From assembly GCF_008831285.2 (NCBI RefSeq), contig NC_045139.1:32895706-32959705 (forward strand): a stretch of DNA of 64,000 nucleotides. The letters are read 5' to 3'. Numbering within the stretch: position 1 is the stretch's first letter; each line of letters begins with the position of its first letter. Both the position numbers and the translations under genes were made by a program. Below are positions 23,719 through 35,652 of this stretch, piece by piece. This DNA comes from Nymphaea colorata (taxonomy: Eukaryota; Streptophyta; Magnoliopsida; Nymphaeales; Nymphaeaceae). A model generated the notes under the pieces. That model searched no databases, was not told the DNA's origin, and saw only the letters and a program-made list of their open reading frames with translations.

Positions 23719-26700
23719 ATGGAAGAAGATAAGATTGCACGGAGAAATTGGTGGATATCTCCGAAGCTCGAAGGATGGATAACATCCTGCAAAAACTCAA
23801 TAGAGAACGTGCTTCAGAGTCGTATCCACCCAAGGAAGAGCAATCCGGTAAGTATTTTTTCCAATGTACAGATAGTTTCTATGTTTTTACTTGGATTCCT
23901 TGATGCCCCTTTCGACTTGTCTTCGTAGTCATGTGCTTATCGCGCTCATGGTGAATCAATCTCTTGTTTGATATTTTGCGTGAGGTTTGACTTCCTCATT
24001 TGCTCGTGTTGATTTCAGCGTTCAAGTTTTGTGAAATGCATGATTGTCGTGTATAAGATGTTGGCAACTGGGATGAGTTGAGACGTAGGATTATGTAGAG
24101 TAGTATAAGCCTGCCGGTTCTAGTTTTGAGGACAAGTACATTGCTTTGGTATTTGGAGATGCATTCTGAATTTCTGGGCAGTCCAGTGTATTGGTATGCG
24201 TTACTGTTATGAGGCTCCTTGATGCTTTCATGCTTGCCCTTTCTTTTGAAAGCCTTACATGGAGCCTGTATTAATAGCCCAAAAACAACAATGTGGTTGG
24301 ATACTAGATGTGGCTATTTATTTTGCAATACAGTTCCTCACTGATTTTGCGATACATTAAAAATCATTTGGGAGCAACTCGTCTCAGATACTTTCAAATA
24401 AGAGGGTCGCTCTTCTGATATTGTGGTGGTATGGTTGTGAATGCTCTGCTGCAGTCAGTGGACGAAATATACGCATCTTAAGCTGTAAACATGCAACTTT
24501 GGAGAGCGATAACGTGTTGCGCTCAGTTAACAATTATTTGAGTCCTATGCTGCAGCCTGCTTTGTGCTCTGCACCAGTATTATGCCAGGATCATTTGCAG
24601 GAACATTCTATGTTCAGACTCAAACAATTGTTATGCTCAGTTAACAATTATTTGAGTCCTATGCTGCAGTCTGCTCTGTGCTCTGCACCAGTATGATGCC
24701 AGGATCATTTGCAGGCACATTCTATGTTTGTTATATCGCAATTCAGTTTCATTCTTTATTTTTATTTCACTGTATTTGTATTATATATGTGAAATACGGG
24801 TCGGAAATAACAGCAGCAGTGAAGTTCTCTTCAAGAAAATAATTTCAATTACTTCTATCTCCAGTATTGTGAGTCATGAGGCGTTCATGAACCCTCTCTC
24901 GCTCTCATGACATGTTAAGTACTAATCTTTGTCTTTCATGCAGTAGACCTTGTCTATTGTTTTTTAGTCATTAGAAGAAGTGTGCTTTTTGCTGGATCAT
25001 TTGGTTTGTGCTGAAGCCTTTTACAAACTATCCTTCTCTACATTCTTTCAGATTGAGATCTTGAAACGCTTGCAAAGAGAGGCCTTTGCAGATCTGATGA
25101 AGCTCAGGGATAGGCAAGATAAACTGGAAAGTATTCTGATGCTTTATAAGTCCAGTAAGGCAAGTCCTTTTGAAGAGACAGCTACACACATAAAGGGAGA
25201 GGTCAGTGCCTGCAGTTTGCTACTTATGAAGAACGGTAACTTTGAGCACGCATTTAATATGTTGGACGGAGCAGGGGTGAGAACAGGAGTAGATGCAAAA
25301 TTTACTTTTGACACAATTCTGAGAAAGAAAGATGCTCTTATAACTCAGCTTGTTGCAGCTTTCCCCAGTCTGATCACTGATCAAGGTGCTCTTGGCAGCA
25401 CACTGTCACTAAGAAAAGTGATGTATTTGGCAAATGTTACTGATTGGTTCTCTTTTATTGCAATTCCATTTGGTGCAAGATGCGAAGATATTGGAGTTCT
25501 TTCCAAACCACATGTAAACTTTCTCTGTCTTCCATGTGTTTGTTTCTTATTTGTTTGTGCTTGTCCAAAAGCTTTTTACAGAGTTTGTCACATGGAACCC
25601 TTAGTGAGCATTTTGATGACCTTCAATGATCAATCTGATCTGGTCTAAAATCCCTCAGGTTCAAGGTCAGGCCCACTTCCACAGCTCCACCCAGCGTGAT
25701 CTTAAATCAGATATTTTGTCAATGCACAACTCAAAAATTGTGGTATTTTTGTTTTTTAAAAGTCTGACTTACATCTGTATGAGATCCCCTTGTCTAATAA
25801 CCTTGCTTTTTTTTTTGTGGACTGTGGTACTCTTGCCTGATCAGCAAAGCCATGTGACATCAGATCCTCAGATTTAATCTCTGAGGCTCTTAAACCACAT
25901 ACCTGATGAAAAGGTTCTTAGATAGTGGACAATATTTCATGTTCCGAAGGCCAAGAGATGGATTTGTATACCACTCCTCTGAGCCTAAGGATGGATTCTA
26001 GAAACTTATCATTCCAGATTGACTGCCACTATCATGTAAATCCCACAGCTTCAATTTTGTTTCATCTGAACAACTATTTGAACTTTTTGAAATTAAGATG
26101 CAGCTCATTTTCTTTTCAATTCCAGGGTTTCACATTAACGTCTTCATCAGTGCCACCTATCTTTAGTCTTGATCATTCATGTGCTGCTGGAATACTGCTC
26201 AAAAGATCAAAAGTTGCCGTCTCCTTGGCTGAACTTTTTTGTGCATCAGGAGGGGATCAAGAATCCTTGGGATGTCATAGCACTCTCGGCCAATTATTTT
26301 GCGAACTTTCAGAAGGAAACAAGTTTGGTTTGTCATTTTTGTGCCAAAGGCCGAGCTCATTGACCCCAAGAGTTAGGCTTGTGCCACTGGGATTGAAAAG
26401 GCATGCAGGTCTCTCTTTGGTCGAGGGAAATTCAGATCCTGCTGCTGTTTCAATGCAGTCAATTTCACTTATGTTAGAGTCAGGGATTGATGAGACTGCA
26501 AGACTAAATGGTTGGATTGAAATGCAGAAATGTAAGAAAGCCTCTTTCCAATGGGCTGTCTCTTTTTCTGACTGTCCCGAGGATGAAATGGGATGGGGCG
26601 TAAGTGTTGGCCAGGCAATGATGCATGGTAGCAAACACTTAACAAGGGAAGATTCTGAGGGAAATCCTATGATGCAATTTCAACTGGAAGCATTTCTCAA

Positions 26701-26806
26701 GTTCCCTATAGGTAAGAAATTCACCCTGCAACCAGGATTTGTGTATGCAATTGACCAAAAGGATCGAACACCAGCACTCTTGCTTCGCTCCAATTGGTCT
26801 TTTTAA
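23719..26806 (+). CDS. Conserved plant protein of unknown function (first-exon frame unresolved)
   Basis: Exons 25052-25513 and 26126-26806 are secure. They join in phase 0 (KPH|GFTL), with good splice sites, and give 380 residues. The first begins IEILKRLQREAFADLMKLRD, a charged helical part, and continues ASPFEETATHIKGEV. The last ends FLKFPIGKKFTLQPGFVYAI then RSNWSF. This resembles an unnamed land-plant family. The C-terminal half alternates hydrophobic and polar residues, as beta-barrel strands do, but that is only a hint. Exon 1 ends at 23847 (ccg|gtaagt). Read from the ATG at 23719 it joins in frame, but its 43 residues look unlike protein. Read from the ATG at 23775 (MDNILQKLNRERASESYPP...) it looks natural and family-like, but is one base out of phase with exon 2. 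The start is therefore uncertain. Confidence 0.7.
24521..24737. repeat. 114-bp tandem duplication in intron
   Basis: Two units, 24521-24634 and 24635-about 24737, both starting gctcagttaacaattatttg and containing ctctgcaccagtat and atgccaggatcatttgcag. They differ at only a few bases. They lie in the intron between exon 1 and the 25052 exon. Confidence 0.85.
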
Positions 26807-26819
26807 TGCTACATAGTAG

Positions 26820-29800
26820 ATCATAGTGCAATTTTTTCAAATCTATACCTGTGGTTATGTGCATGTATGTGTTTGCATTTATGTGTGTCTATGCTGCTAC
26901 TTTTGACATAGTCCCTGCACACTGGTTGCGGTTGCTAGTAATTACTAATTAGTAAATGGACAATGACTTAATCATTTATAGGACAAGAAGCATAGTTTTT
27001 GGGATTTGAAAATTGAGAACAACCTTCTACGTACAATTCTTGGGCCAAGCTTAGTTCTGGGGTAATTGCAGAATGTGTACAATTATATATTTATATGAAT
27101 GACACAGGAAACTCTTTCAACAAATATCCCCTCCATCTTTCCTTTTTAAACATTGACAAGCTAGGGTTAGGTAGATTCCTACAAAATGGCTATGAGGCTC
27201 CCTAAAAAGTTGACTTCCATGTACTTGAAGGCCGTAGATTATTCCCTATCAGGTGCTTGGAGTTCCATCTTAAACATAGCCTGAGATTAAAATTTCTGCT
27301 AAAGGCTGTCCTTGATTCTTATAGCAAAAATGCTGCCTGCCATTTGTAACTTTGATCACAAACCCTTGAAAGAGCAGAATAACTTCACGGTAGAATGAAT
27401 AAGGAGCCGAACAAGCTGGACGGACCTTAATACTTACTATCCTTCTTCCTTCTAGTTCTATCTTCCTAAATCTTTGCTCATGATACCATTTCACATCACC
27501 ATCGTGACGGGGCAATTCAATTTGTCATCTGGCAGCGTAGCTCATTTGCCAGAGCTACTTTTTATCGCCTGTCCATTGAGAAGCAAAACAGATATTTTCT
27601 AAATATATCTGGTGAAAAGAAAAAGATGTAGGTGAGGTTCACTAGCTTGCTATCTCTTCCAAGGGTGCCCTTCCATGGCCAGCTTCTTGGAGGGATTGCA
27701 GCTGTTATGGCTGAGGAAGTTTGAGCAGAAACCATTGACATCCCACCTATTCTGTACACAACCGAGGGTGCTTGAGAACAATGTCCAACAAGCAGAAGTA
27801 CCTATCTATTTCTTTTGAGAGTGCAGGAGGATTATTTCATTCTACTGCTTAGAGGAGTAATATTTGGGTAAACAGGAGGTTAAAAATCTGCCTAGAAGAG
27901 AAGAGAAGCCCGAAGGCCGCCATTCCCTCTGCCTCTACGGTCTTGGATTGTGTCGGGACTTGGCTGATTAGTGGGTTGCCTTCAGTTCGTCGGAATGTCC
28001 CCTACTTTTTATAGCCAAAAGGAGTAGCACCTACGAGAATAAAAGTGAGGACATCTTGACCAGTTACGCTATGCCTTTTGAGCCTAAAGAATAAAACAAT
28101 TTATAAACATCTCTTTAGGACATAGATCCTTTTGAATGATGCGGCAAATCGGGTGGTATCAGCTGATACAATTCTTCTTGTATCAGTTCTTCCGTTGTTT
28201 CATTGAGTAGCCAATACGCATTACCGATATAATACAGGATTCATAAAATTTGAGTTAATGACCTTTAAGTTGGGTGGCGTGAACATGCTGAATCGGGGGT
28301 ACAAATGAACTGGATTTTAATGGGTATCAGATAAAACCACGCAAAATGGGAGGCGCATATGGATTAAAACATAGTTTTGCTCTAAAGTTCGCTTAGATGT
28401 GGATTAATATATGTATTTGGATTTGTAGTTAGACTAAACTTCAATTTGAATGAACGTTATTATACATTCAAACTTTTCATTATGTTAAAAATAAGCATAG
28501 AGTATGCCATGAAAATCTAAACTAAGAATCGTGCACAAAGTATGAATTTGAATTGCAGCTAATGCTGTCTCCTTCTGAATATAATGTTGGGCATGCTTTT
28601 TAAAAGTGAAAAAAGAAATGTCAAAATAATATTATTAAAAAATTTAACAGACGGTAAAATAATATTTAGTGATGGATCAGTTTTTCTTGTTTTTGATTGT
28701 CAAAGTTTAGTTTTTTCATACTTTATTCTGATTAAAAGATGGTAAAATAATATTATCCAAAAATTTAAACAAAATTTAAAGTTAAATAAAGGGGTTTCCA
28801 TTTGGATTAGTGTACTGTACCAGATCCAGATTCGATTTCGACTAAGTTGTGTAGTTTTATAATTTTATATTTCACATTTTATCGTAATTTTTTTTAAGAT
28901 TTTATTAGCCGGAAACCGTTCGAGATACTACAAGAAACCACTCGAGTTGAGGAATTTGTTTCCAAATCACGCCTCTGCCATCCAAAAGTTCAGACTTATA
29001 GGAACTGTTGCATCCTTATTATATGAAGTGGTTGAAATGAAGATTGGAAGTACAAATGACGTCCCAATTCCATTCCTTCTTCAGTTTCAAGAGTTGTGTT
29101 CGAGGGGTTTGGCATATCGGATACTCACTGATGTACAAATTGAAGCATGATGGAAGCGGCATACTAAAGCAGTGAAAATAAGCCTTATATCTTAGGAAAA
29201 CAGGAGATTAGATGAGAGTTTCAATCCTCAAAAAATACTCATCCTATTCACCAAGTGTATGTTTCAAGAGTCCAAAGATTTTATAACTCCATGAATGAAA
29301 CATTGCATGACTTTGTTACATTGGCAAGAGTTTCACACCAAAGTCGTTGCTCGTCAAACCATGACTATTATGTTAGACTAGAGGCTCATACTAACCTCTC
29401 CCACTTTACTGAGATGATCTGTATATGAACGAGTGAGATCTAAATCACTGAAGAAGTATCTTTTAAGTTAAATCTAAGCATTCCAAAGTGTGAAGATCTT
29501 AATGCCTAGTGCAGAGTTTACATGTAAAGTAAGGAAAGCATTTGAACTTACACCAAAAACCATAAGTGAATCCAAATGCAATTGGATTTATTTCGTGAAA
29601 GTGAAATCCAATTCAATTATTCATGGGACCTACAAATTTATACGCCCAAGTGATTTAAGCTCGTGTTGTCTATGTTCCTATAGCCAGCGTAGTTAAAACG
29701 AGATTTAAACTAGAGTTACCACCAAATAAAAATGAATACAGGAACGCAAATACACGACTCAGATGCAAAGAAATGTGTTGGGGAATTAGAATTCGGGAGG

Positions 29801-29900
29801 CCGTGTAAAGCGGGAAGTGAATAAGAAGAGAAGCCATTTTAGAAGCGAATTTGCTGGTAACTATGTTTTGAACGCAGTAAATTTTCAGTCTAAACCAGAA
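26820..29900. other. Intergenic spacer
   Basis: No intact gene. A degraded LINE on the - strand occupies about 27140-27760. Around 28140-28240 are ggtatcagctgatacaattc-type words common in plant dispersed repeats. The open frames near 28947-29150 and 29490-29696 have no recognisable domain. Confidence 0.5.
27140..27760 (-). mobile_element. Degraded LINE fragment (zinc-knuckle/RT C-terminal region)
   Basis: On the - strand the frame at 27515-27270 reads ...SFYREVILLFQGFVIKVTNG then YKNQGQPLAEI. This matches the layout of the linker after the reverse transcriptase of plant L1-type LINEs (FW..v, then GNG..., then W.....PL...FP). The preceding frame (27759-27562) contains AAIPPRSWPWKGTLGRD. No continuous ORF and no poly(A) or flanking duplication was found, so it is an old internal fragment. 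Confidence 0.45.
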
Positions 29901-30154
29901 GCAAAACGCTTAATATAATTTTCTGTAAGAGTCCGCACGAACATTGAGGCCGCTTTTTCTCGATGGCTCGCCTTATCAGCAGCCACCTGAAAACGAGCGG
30001 CCCTACTTGGTTTTTGGGTAGGATCGGCTTATCCATCGAACTCCCTCATAAATCATTCAAAACCGAATTTAAAGCTAGAAAAAAGGAAGCCGATTTGCAG
30101 GAGAAGGTTGACTCTTGGGGATTGAAGATCCATACCACCGTCTCCAAAGAGAAG

Positions 30155-32339
30155 ATGGCGAAGCCGGTCTCGGTAGAAGTGTGGAATCCCAGTGGCAAGT
30201 ACAGAATAGTAAGCACGAAGTCCATGCCTGGTACCCGTTGGATTCAACTGCTGACAAACCAGGATTGCAGAGTTGAGGTAGCTACTTGTTTCCCTTTCTT
30301 CAGTTTATTTTGTCTCTGTTTGAATGCTTTTTCTGACAGTATAGATTCTCTGGCATCCCACTGATTTGCTTTCTGGTTAGATCTGCACAGAGAAGAAGAC
30401 CATCTTGTCCGTTGAAGAGATACTCGCACTGATCGGTGATAAATGCGATGGAGTTATTGGGCAGGCAAGACATTTTAAATTTCGCTTCATTTCAGTATAA
30501 TTGAATAATTTGGAGGTTCCTATATGGAGTTTCTATTTATCTTTTCGCCCGTTGAGATCAAGTGTTAATAAGAAATCAACGAGTTTCTTTTAATTGTGCC
30601 ACCAATTCTTCTTCTTTTTTTTTTTTTTTGCAGCATGAATTGTTTACTTGTCGACAGAGTGCACAATAATCCTTTCCCCTAATAAGATGAGAGTTTGATT
30701 TGCCTGATTTTGATTTCAATAATGCAGCTGACAGAGGATTGGGGAGAAACACTTTTCTCTGCACTAAAGCGAGCAGGTGGAAAAGCTTACAGTAATATGG
30801 CTGTTGGATATAACAATGTGGATGTAAATGCTGCCACTAAGAATGGGATTCCAGTGGGAAACACCCCCGTAAGCGACGCTTTAACCATGATTTATCTTCT
30901 AAGGATGGAAACCTTTGGATATGTTGCAACTCCATGGCTGAGTCTGAGTGAAGGAGATTGCTCTTTGATTTCTCTAGTATAAGATAAAAAAATTTCTTGC
31001 TTTTAAAAATTGATATTTGGAACGGCAGGGGGTTCTTACGGAGACAACAGCAGAGTTAGCAGCTTCCTTGTCGCTTGCAGCTGCTAGGAGGATAGTTGAG
31101 GCTGACCACTTTATGAGGGCTGGTCTATATGATGGATGGCTACCTCATCTGTAGGGCTCCCCACGTTTTGCTTTTCATAGGACATTATTTGTGGTGCTCT
31201 CAATTTATATGTTCAATTCATATATGAAACGCAACTTGTTTCCACTATTCTGTAGGTTTGTGGGTAACTTGCTTAAAGGGCAAACAGTTGGAGTGATTGG
31301 AGCCGGGCGCATCGGCTCTGCATATGCGCGGATGATGGTATTTAGTCTCTCTCCCTTTCTCCCTCTCCCTCTCTTATAATACATAGTATGTGACGCTTTT
31401 GGTTTTACTGCAAGGTACTGCATTTCCTTATTTCTTCGTTTCATATTTTAGTTGTTCACATAGAATTTTGATTTTTGATATATGGCTGCAACAGGTTGAA
31501 GGATTTAAGATGAACTTGATATACTATGATCTATACCAGGCCACTAGACTAGAGAAGTTTGTAACAGGTTGGTGATTGACTTGTTGCTGGTATGGCTCAT
31601 TCATGTTTCTGGACATCCGAATGAATGAGGTCTTCTCTTGTAGCTTATGCGGAATTTCTCAAGGCCAATGGGGAACAGCCGGTTACATGGAAAAGAGCGT
31701 CCACTATGGATGAAGTTCTCAAGGAAGCTGACGTTGTGGGTACCTGGTGTCCTGTATTTTTTTTCTCTTCCTAATTATGTAAGTGAGAAAATATCAGCTT
31801 GACAAAATTTATGCAGATAAGTCTACATCCTATCTTGGACAAGACTACTTACCATCTGATCAACAAGGAGAGCCTTTCAACCATGAAGAAGGTAGCATTT
31901 CGTTGAACTGATTTGACCTATAGGCCCTCATTTTTGTTGAAGCTGTGTCTCTTTCTTATCAGCCTATTATATATGTATGGACAGTTACAACCAGTTTATG
32001 ATGAATTATAGGATGCCATTCTTGTTAATGCAAGCAGAGGTCCTGTCATTGATGAAGCTGCTCTTGTGGAGCATTTGAAGGCCAATCCTATGTTTCGAGT
32101 TGGCCTGGACGTCTTTGAGGTAGATATACGGTATTTTCCAGCAATATCTGTGGAATTCAGAAGTCCGTGTTGTCCACAACTTAATCTAATCATAATTTTC
32201 CAGGACGAGCCCCACATGAAACCAGGCCTTGCTGAACTAAAAAATGCAATTGTTGTCCCTCATATAGCATCTGCTTCCAAGGTAGGGAGCTAAAACTGGC
32301 ATTCACACCTCGTGGTTTTCCTAGTAGTCTACATAGAGA

Positions 32340-32382
<43 letters not shown>

Positions 32383-32753
32383 GGGATGTGAACTGATATA
32401 TGCTTGTGTCCAGTGGACTCGGGAGGGAATGGCGACACTTGCAGCTCTCAATGTATTGGTATGTCCAGAAAAGCCTTTCGAAATTTGACACAGATTCACT
32501 GAACAATCATCACTATGATTCCAATTCTTGTGCAGGGGAATATCAAAGGTTACCCAGTTTGGCCAAATTCAAATCTAGTGGAACCTTTCTTGGATGAAAA
32601 TTCTTCCCCACCGGCCGTTTGTCCTAGCATTATCAATGCAAAAGAGCTGGGTAAATAGTGAAGTAGTTTGTCAATGCGAATTTGTTTTCTTTCTGCAAAT
32701 TGGATTCTAAGAGCTGCATCTTTTTGGCAGGCTTGGAAATGGCAAAAGTTTAA
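30155..32753 (+). CDS. HPR1: Hydroxypyruvate reductase 1, NADH-dependent, complete
   Basis: Photorespiratory enzyme reducing hydroxypyruvate to D-glycerate with NADH in peroxisomes; D-2-hydroxyacid dehydrogenase family. Thirteen exons join in frame to 386 aa, the usual plant length: 30155-30277, 30381-30464, 30728-30868, 31029-31150, 31256-31337, 31495-31567, 31644-31735, 31817-31891, 32012-32119, 32204-32281, 32414-32458, 32536-32650 and 32731-32753. Key residues are present: Rossmann GAGRIG (G172, G174, G177), catalytic Arg273 (NASRGP), Glu302 (DEP) and His320 (VVPHIASAS). The start MAKPVSVEVWNPSGKYR is the conserved family start. An in-frame ATG lies 64 codons upstream (29963). Intron 2 has a GC donor (gggcag|gcaaga). 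The C-terminus is LGLEMAKV, where the family usually ends in an SKL-type peroxisomal signal. Confidence 0.95.
32341..32380. repeat. (TA)n microsatellite in HPR1 intron
   Basis: About 20 TA units in the intron between exons 32204-32281 and 32414-32458. Confidence 0.95.
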
Positions 32754-33349
32754 TGACCCTTGCCCTGTGAATAATATTTATGACCCGAGGAGCTTACTGC
32801 AGAGCAGCTCATGGAGTTTTCGTGAAGTACGTAATTGACAAGAGAAGATGAGACATCAGTCTTGTCTTTGAGTGCAGCCTACATGATATGCAAAGTTGTT
32901 GGGTCTCCTGTTAATGCTTTTTCCTTTTACTGTCACTGACTTCAGAATGTCTGTCGCAAAACATTTACTGAGGAAGTGAAATAATTGGCTTCTGCCTTAG
33001 GAAGCAATGAGTTGCACAAACGCCTTCATTTTTGGGCCAATGCTTTATAACAGATTGGGAAAGAGGGACCAGAAAACCTTGTTCTTACGTCTCTCAATCT
33101 AATGATATACTAGAGTTTGAGATTTGTGGATGAATGAACTATACATAACCAGTTTTACCTGGCATTCTAGTTTTAACTAGATAAAGAATTTTCAGTGTTC
33201 AAGTCCACGCCACGGTACAGTGGATGAACCAGAAGATAAAAATTCTAAAACCGACTTTTGCATGATATCTGTTGAATTTCTGCTATTTATTTTAGTTCAG
33301 TAGACAAAATGACAACCATCTTGCATATAATCTCTCTCTCTCTCTTTGG

Positions 33350-33960
33350 TGCCAACCTGTTGTGGGTATAGCTCCTAAAGCTATTATTAAAAAATGAAGG
33401 AATGGATATACATATAGACAAAAAACAGCAAACGAAAAACAAGCCTAGCTACTACTGAATAACCAGTGCCAACAAAAATAGACCACCCCCTGAAAAAGGA
33501 AACGAAAAAATCTGCTCCTATCTGCTATAGTCCTCTTCAAGGGTCTTTGGAAATCCCATTTAGTGTTGCAGGCACATCTTTCTTTCCTCATGATTCATCC
33601 TCTCTTGCTGGATAGCACCATGAAGGATGAGCAGTTGTTAAAAGTGCCCCAGTTTGCGTCAAGTCCTCCAGCAGATTGCTCTCCAGACAGCCCAACCGAA
33701 CCTTAAACTCCCAATTTTACTTCAAAGGATTGCCTTATTGCCCTATCATACAAACTGGTAACTGCTTCTGAAACCATGTCCACAGACCTTGAAGCTAACT
33801 GCAGAACCAACCACCTGCTTTCTATACACAGTTTGTTCCTCTTCTGTAAACTAATCTGTTTTCCACCTGACCTCTAAGCTCTACTTTTCCTCTTTGCTGT
33901 ATATGACATAAGATTTGGCAGTTCCACAGCAGGTGAACACAAATTCTCATTGCATCTCTC
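33350..33960 (-). mobile_element. LINE 3' end fragment
   Basis: Read on the - strand, the block ends in a LINE-like 3' tail (ataatagctttaggagctat, then acccacaacaggttggcacc), preceded by stop-rich sequence that starts CHLLWNCQI-like, as in the final zinc-knuckle of plant LINEs. Ends are decayed. The assignment is by pattern only. Confidence 0.35.
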
Positions 33961-35039
33961 TCTCTCTCTCTCATTACTAAGGATTTCATAAGATTGATTT
34001 TATGGTCATTGGAATGAGAAACTCAAGTTTGCTTTTAACACAACCTTTCAACTTGACACTTTTCATGTTTCCATTTTAGCACCTGCGTTGACGGTTATTT
34101 AGTTTTTTAGGACTAAAAGTGTCCCGCAACCAAAGCTGAAAGTTACATTGGCTCTTAGAAACATAATTGAACAGGTGAATGTTATTGCTACAAAAGTTGG
34201 ATGATCAATAATGACTTCACAAAATGTAACGTGAACATGCCAAAAGGTGATGCACTTAAGCAAAGAAACACATATATTCATTATGTTGTTCATTATTTGT
34301 ATTCATAAAATACAAACTTTTAACCAAAAAATCTAAATATATCAAAATTACAAAATATGAGACAGATGTGTCCAGTACTCACACCTATGTCGTTCTTATA
34401 TGTATACAAGTATGTGTGTTTGCACCGTGATTTTCCAGTGGCTAAGTATTGTGTCTCCATCACTTCAACATTATGATTTTAATAAAATTTACTTGAAACG
34501 CCTTCTTATCCCTTAGCTGTCATCAAAACTTTGAGATTCAACAAACAGTAGCAGTTGTTCTTCTTAAATAGAAAAAAAGAAGAACAACAACACTTTCAAG
34601 TGGGGGGTTTGACTGCCCCGCATTAACATGCACCACTTGCGCTCGATTCACAGTGAAAAGAACTAACAAAAATCAAGTATTTGATGTTTAATTATGACGA
34701 CGTGTTGATGAGAATATATTGACAACTTAATAAAAAATTCTTATAATTATATGACATTATAAGTAAAAAAAAAATTGATGGCGACTTCCAAGCGAGCAGA
34801 CTAGAGTTTAGACCCACCGCCCAATAAAAAGACAAAACTCTAATCCAACGTTGCCTTTGTAAGATTAAGATGGGTCTAGCTTTTCTTATACTTTAACTTG
34901 CATATCAGTTGTCTCTCTTTTATAATAAAAAAAGTTGAGACCCTTATTATTCAAAATGAAAATTAATTGCCACTGGACTCAATTCTTAGGAACAAATTGA
35001 TGGCAGGGTTGATTAACTTGGAGTCTAATTGGTAGCAAA

Positions 35040-35215
35040 TAGGGGCAGACCTAAAGTAGGGTCCCTTTGGGCCCTGCCCACACATCAACTTTTTTTTAAA
35101 TATATATATTTATTTTAAAAAATTTCACTTATTTTATATAAAAATTTTAAAAAATGATATTTCAACTCTAATCAAACTTTAATTCGACCCCAGTTCACAA
35201 CAAATTAACTTTCAA
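35040..35215. repeat. Dispersed 'ggcggagcca' repeat, copy 3
   Basis: Begins aggggcagacctaaagtagg, followed by gggccctgcccac and the same AT-rich core words (aaaaattttaaaaaatgata, ctttaattcgaccccagttc). The right end is unclear. Confidence 0.5.
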
Positions 35216-35652
35216 AGTGCTGCCCATTCGTTGTAAATACATTTTGATTATTTTGTATGGATTTTGATTTATTTTCAAAATGATCTTTAATTTTTCTGTT
35301 TACCAATTTGCAACCGATTCAACTGAATCAGCGAGTCGCCGATTTACTGAATCGGTAGTGCCCCCTCATTTGGCTTACTAACCGATTTTTACGACATTGG
35401 TTTGAACCTCAAATCCGAGTCCACAGAGAGGAGATCCGAGCCGTGATCTCGGCTCGGTTGAGGTCAAAGGCTACTCCCTATCAAAGCCGGAGTCCAGTTG
35501 AACCGGTACGCCCATAAAAGGGCCCTTCCACCGCCACCTCACCTTCTATTATAGTCTCTCTCTCCTCGTGTTGGCGGATCCGTCTTTCTTCTGCGCTTCT
35601 CCTTTTGTTGTGGAAGGTTAAGCAGGAGAGGGGGAGAGAGGAGAGCGAAGAG

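Larger units (their letters stand above)
32754..35652. other. Spacer between HPR1 and the Rieske gene
   Basis: HPR1 3' UTR, then a LINE tail (33350-33960), a (CT)n near 33955-33972, AT-rich DNA, and a dispersed repeat at 35040-35215. At 35310-35370 is an imperfect palindromic word set (accgattcaactgaatc / gatttactgaatcggta). The last 250 bp are GC-richer, consistent with the Rieske promoter. Confidence 0.5.
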
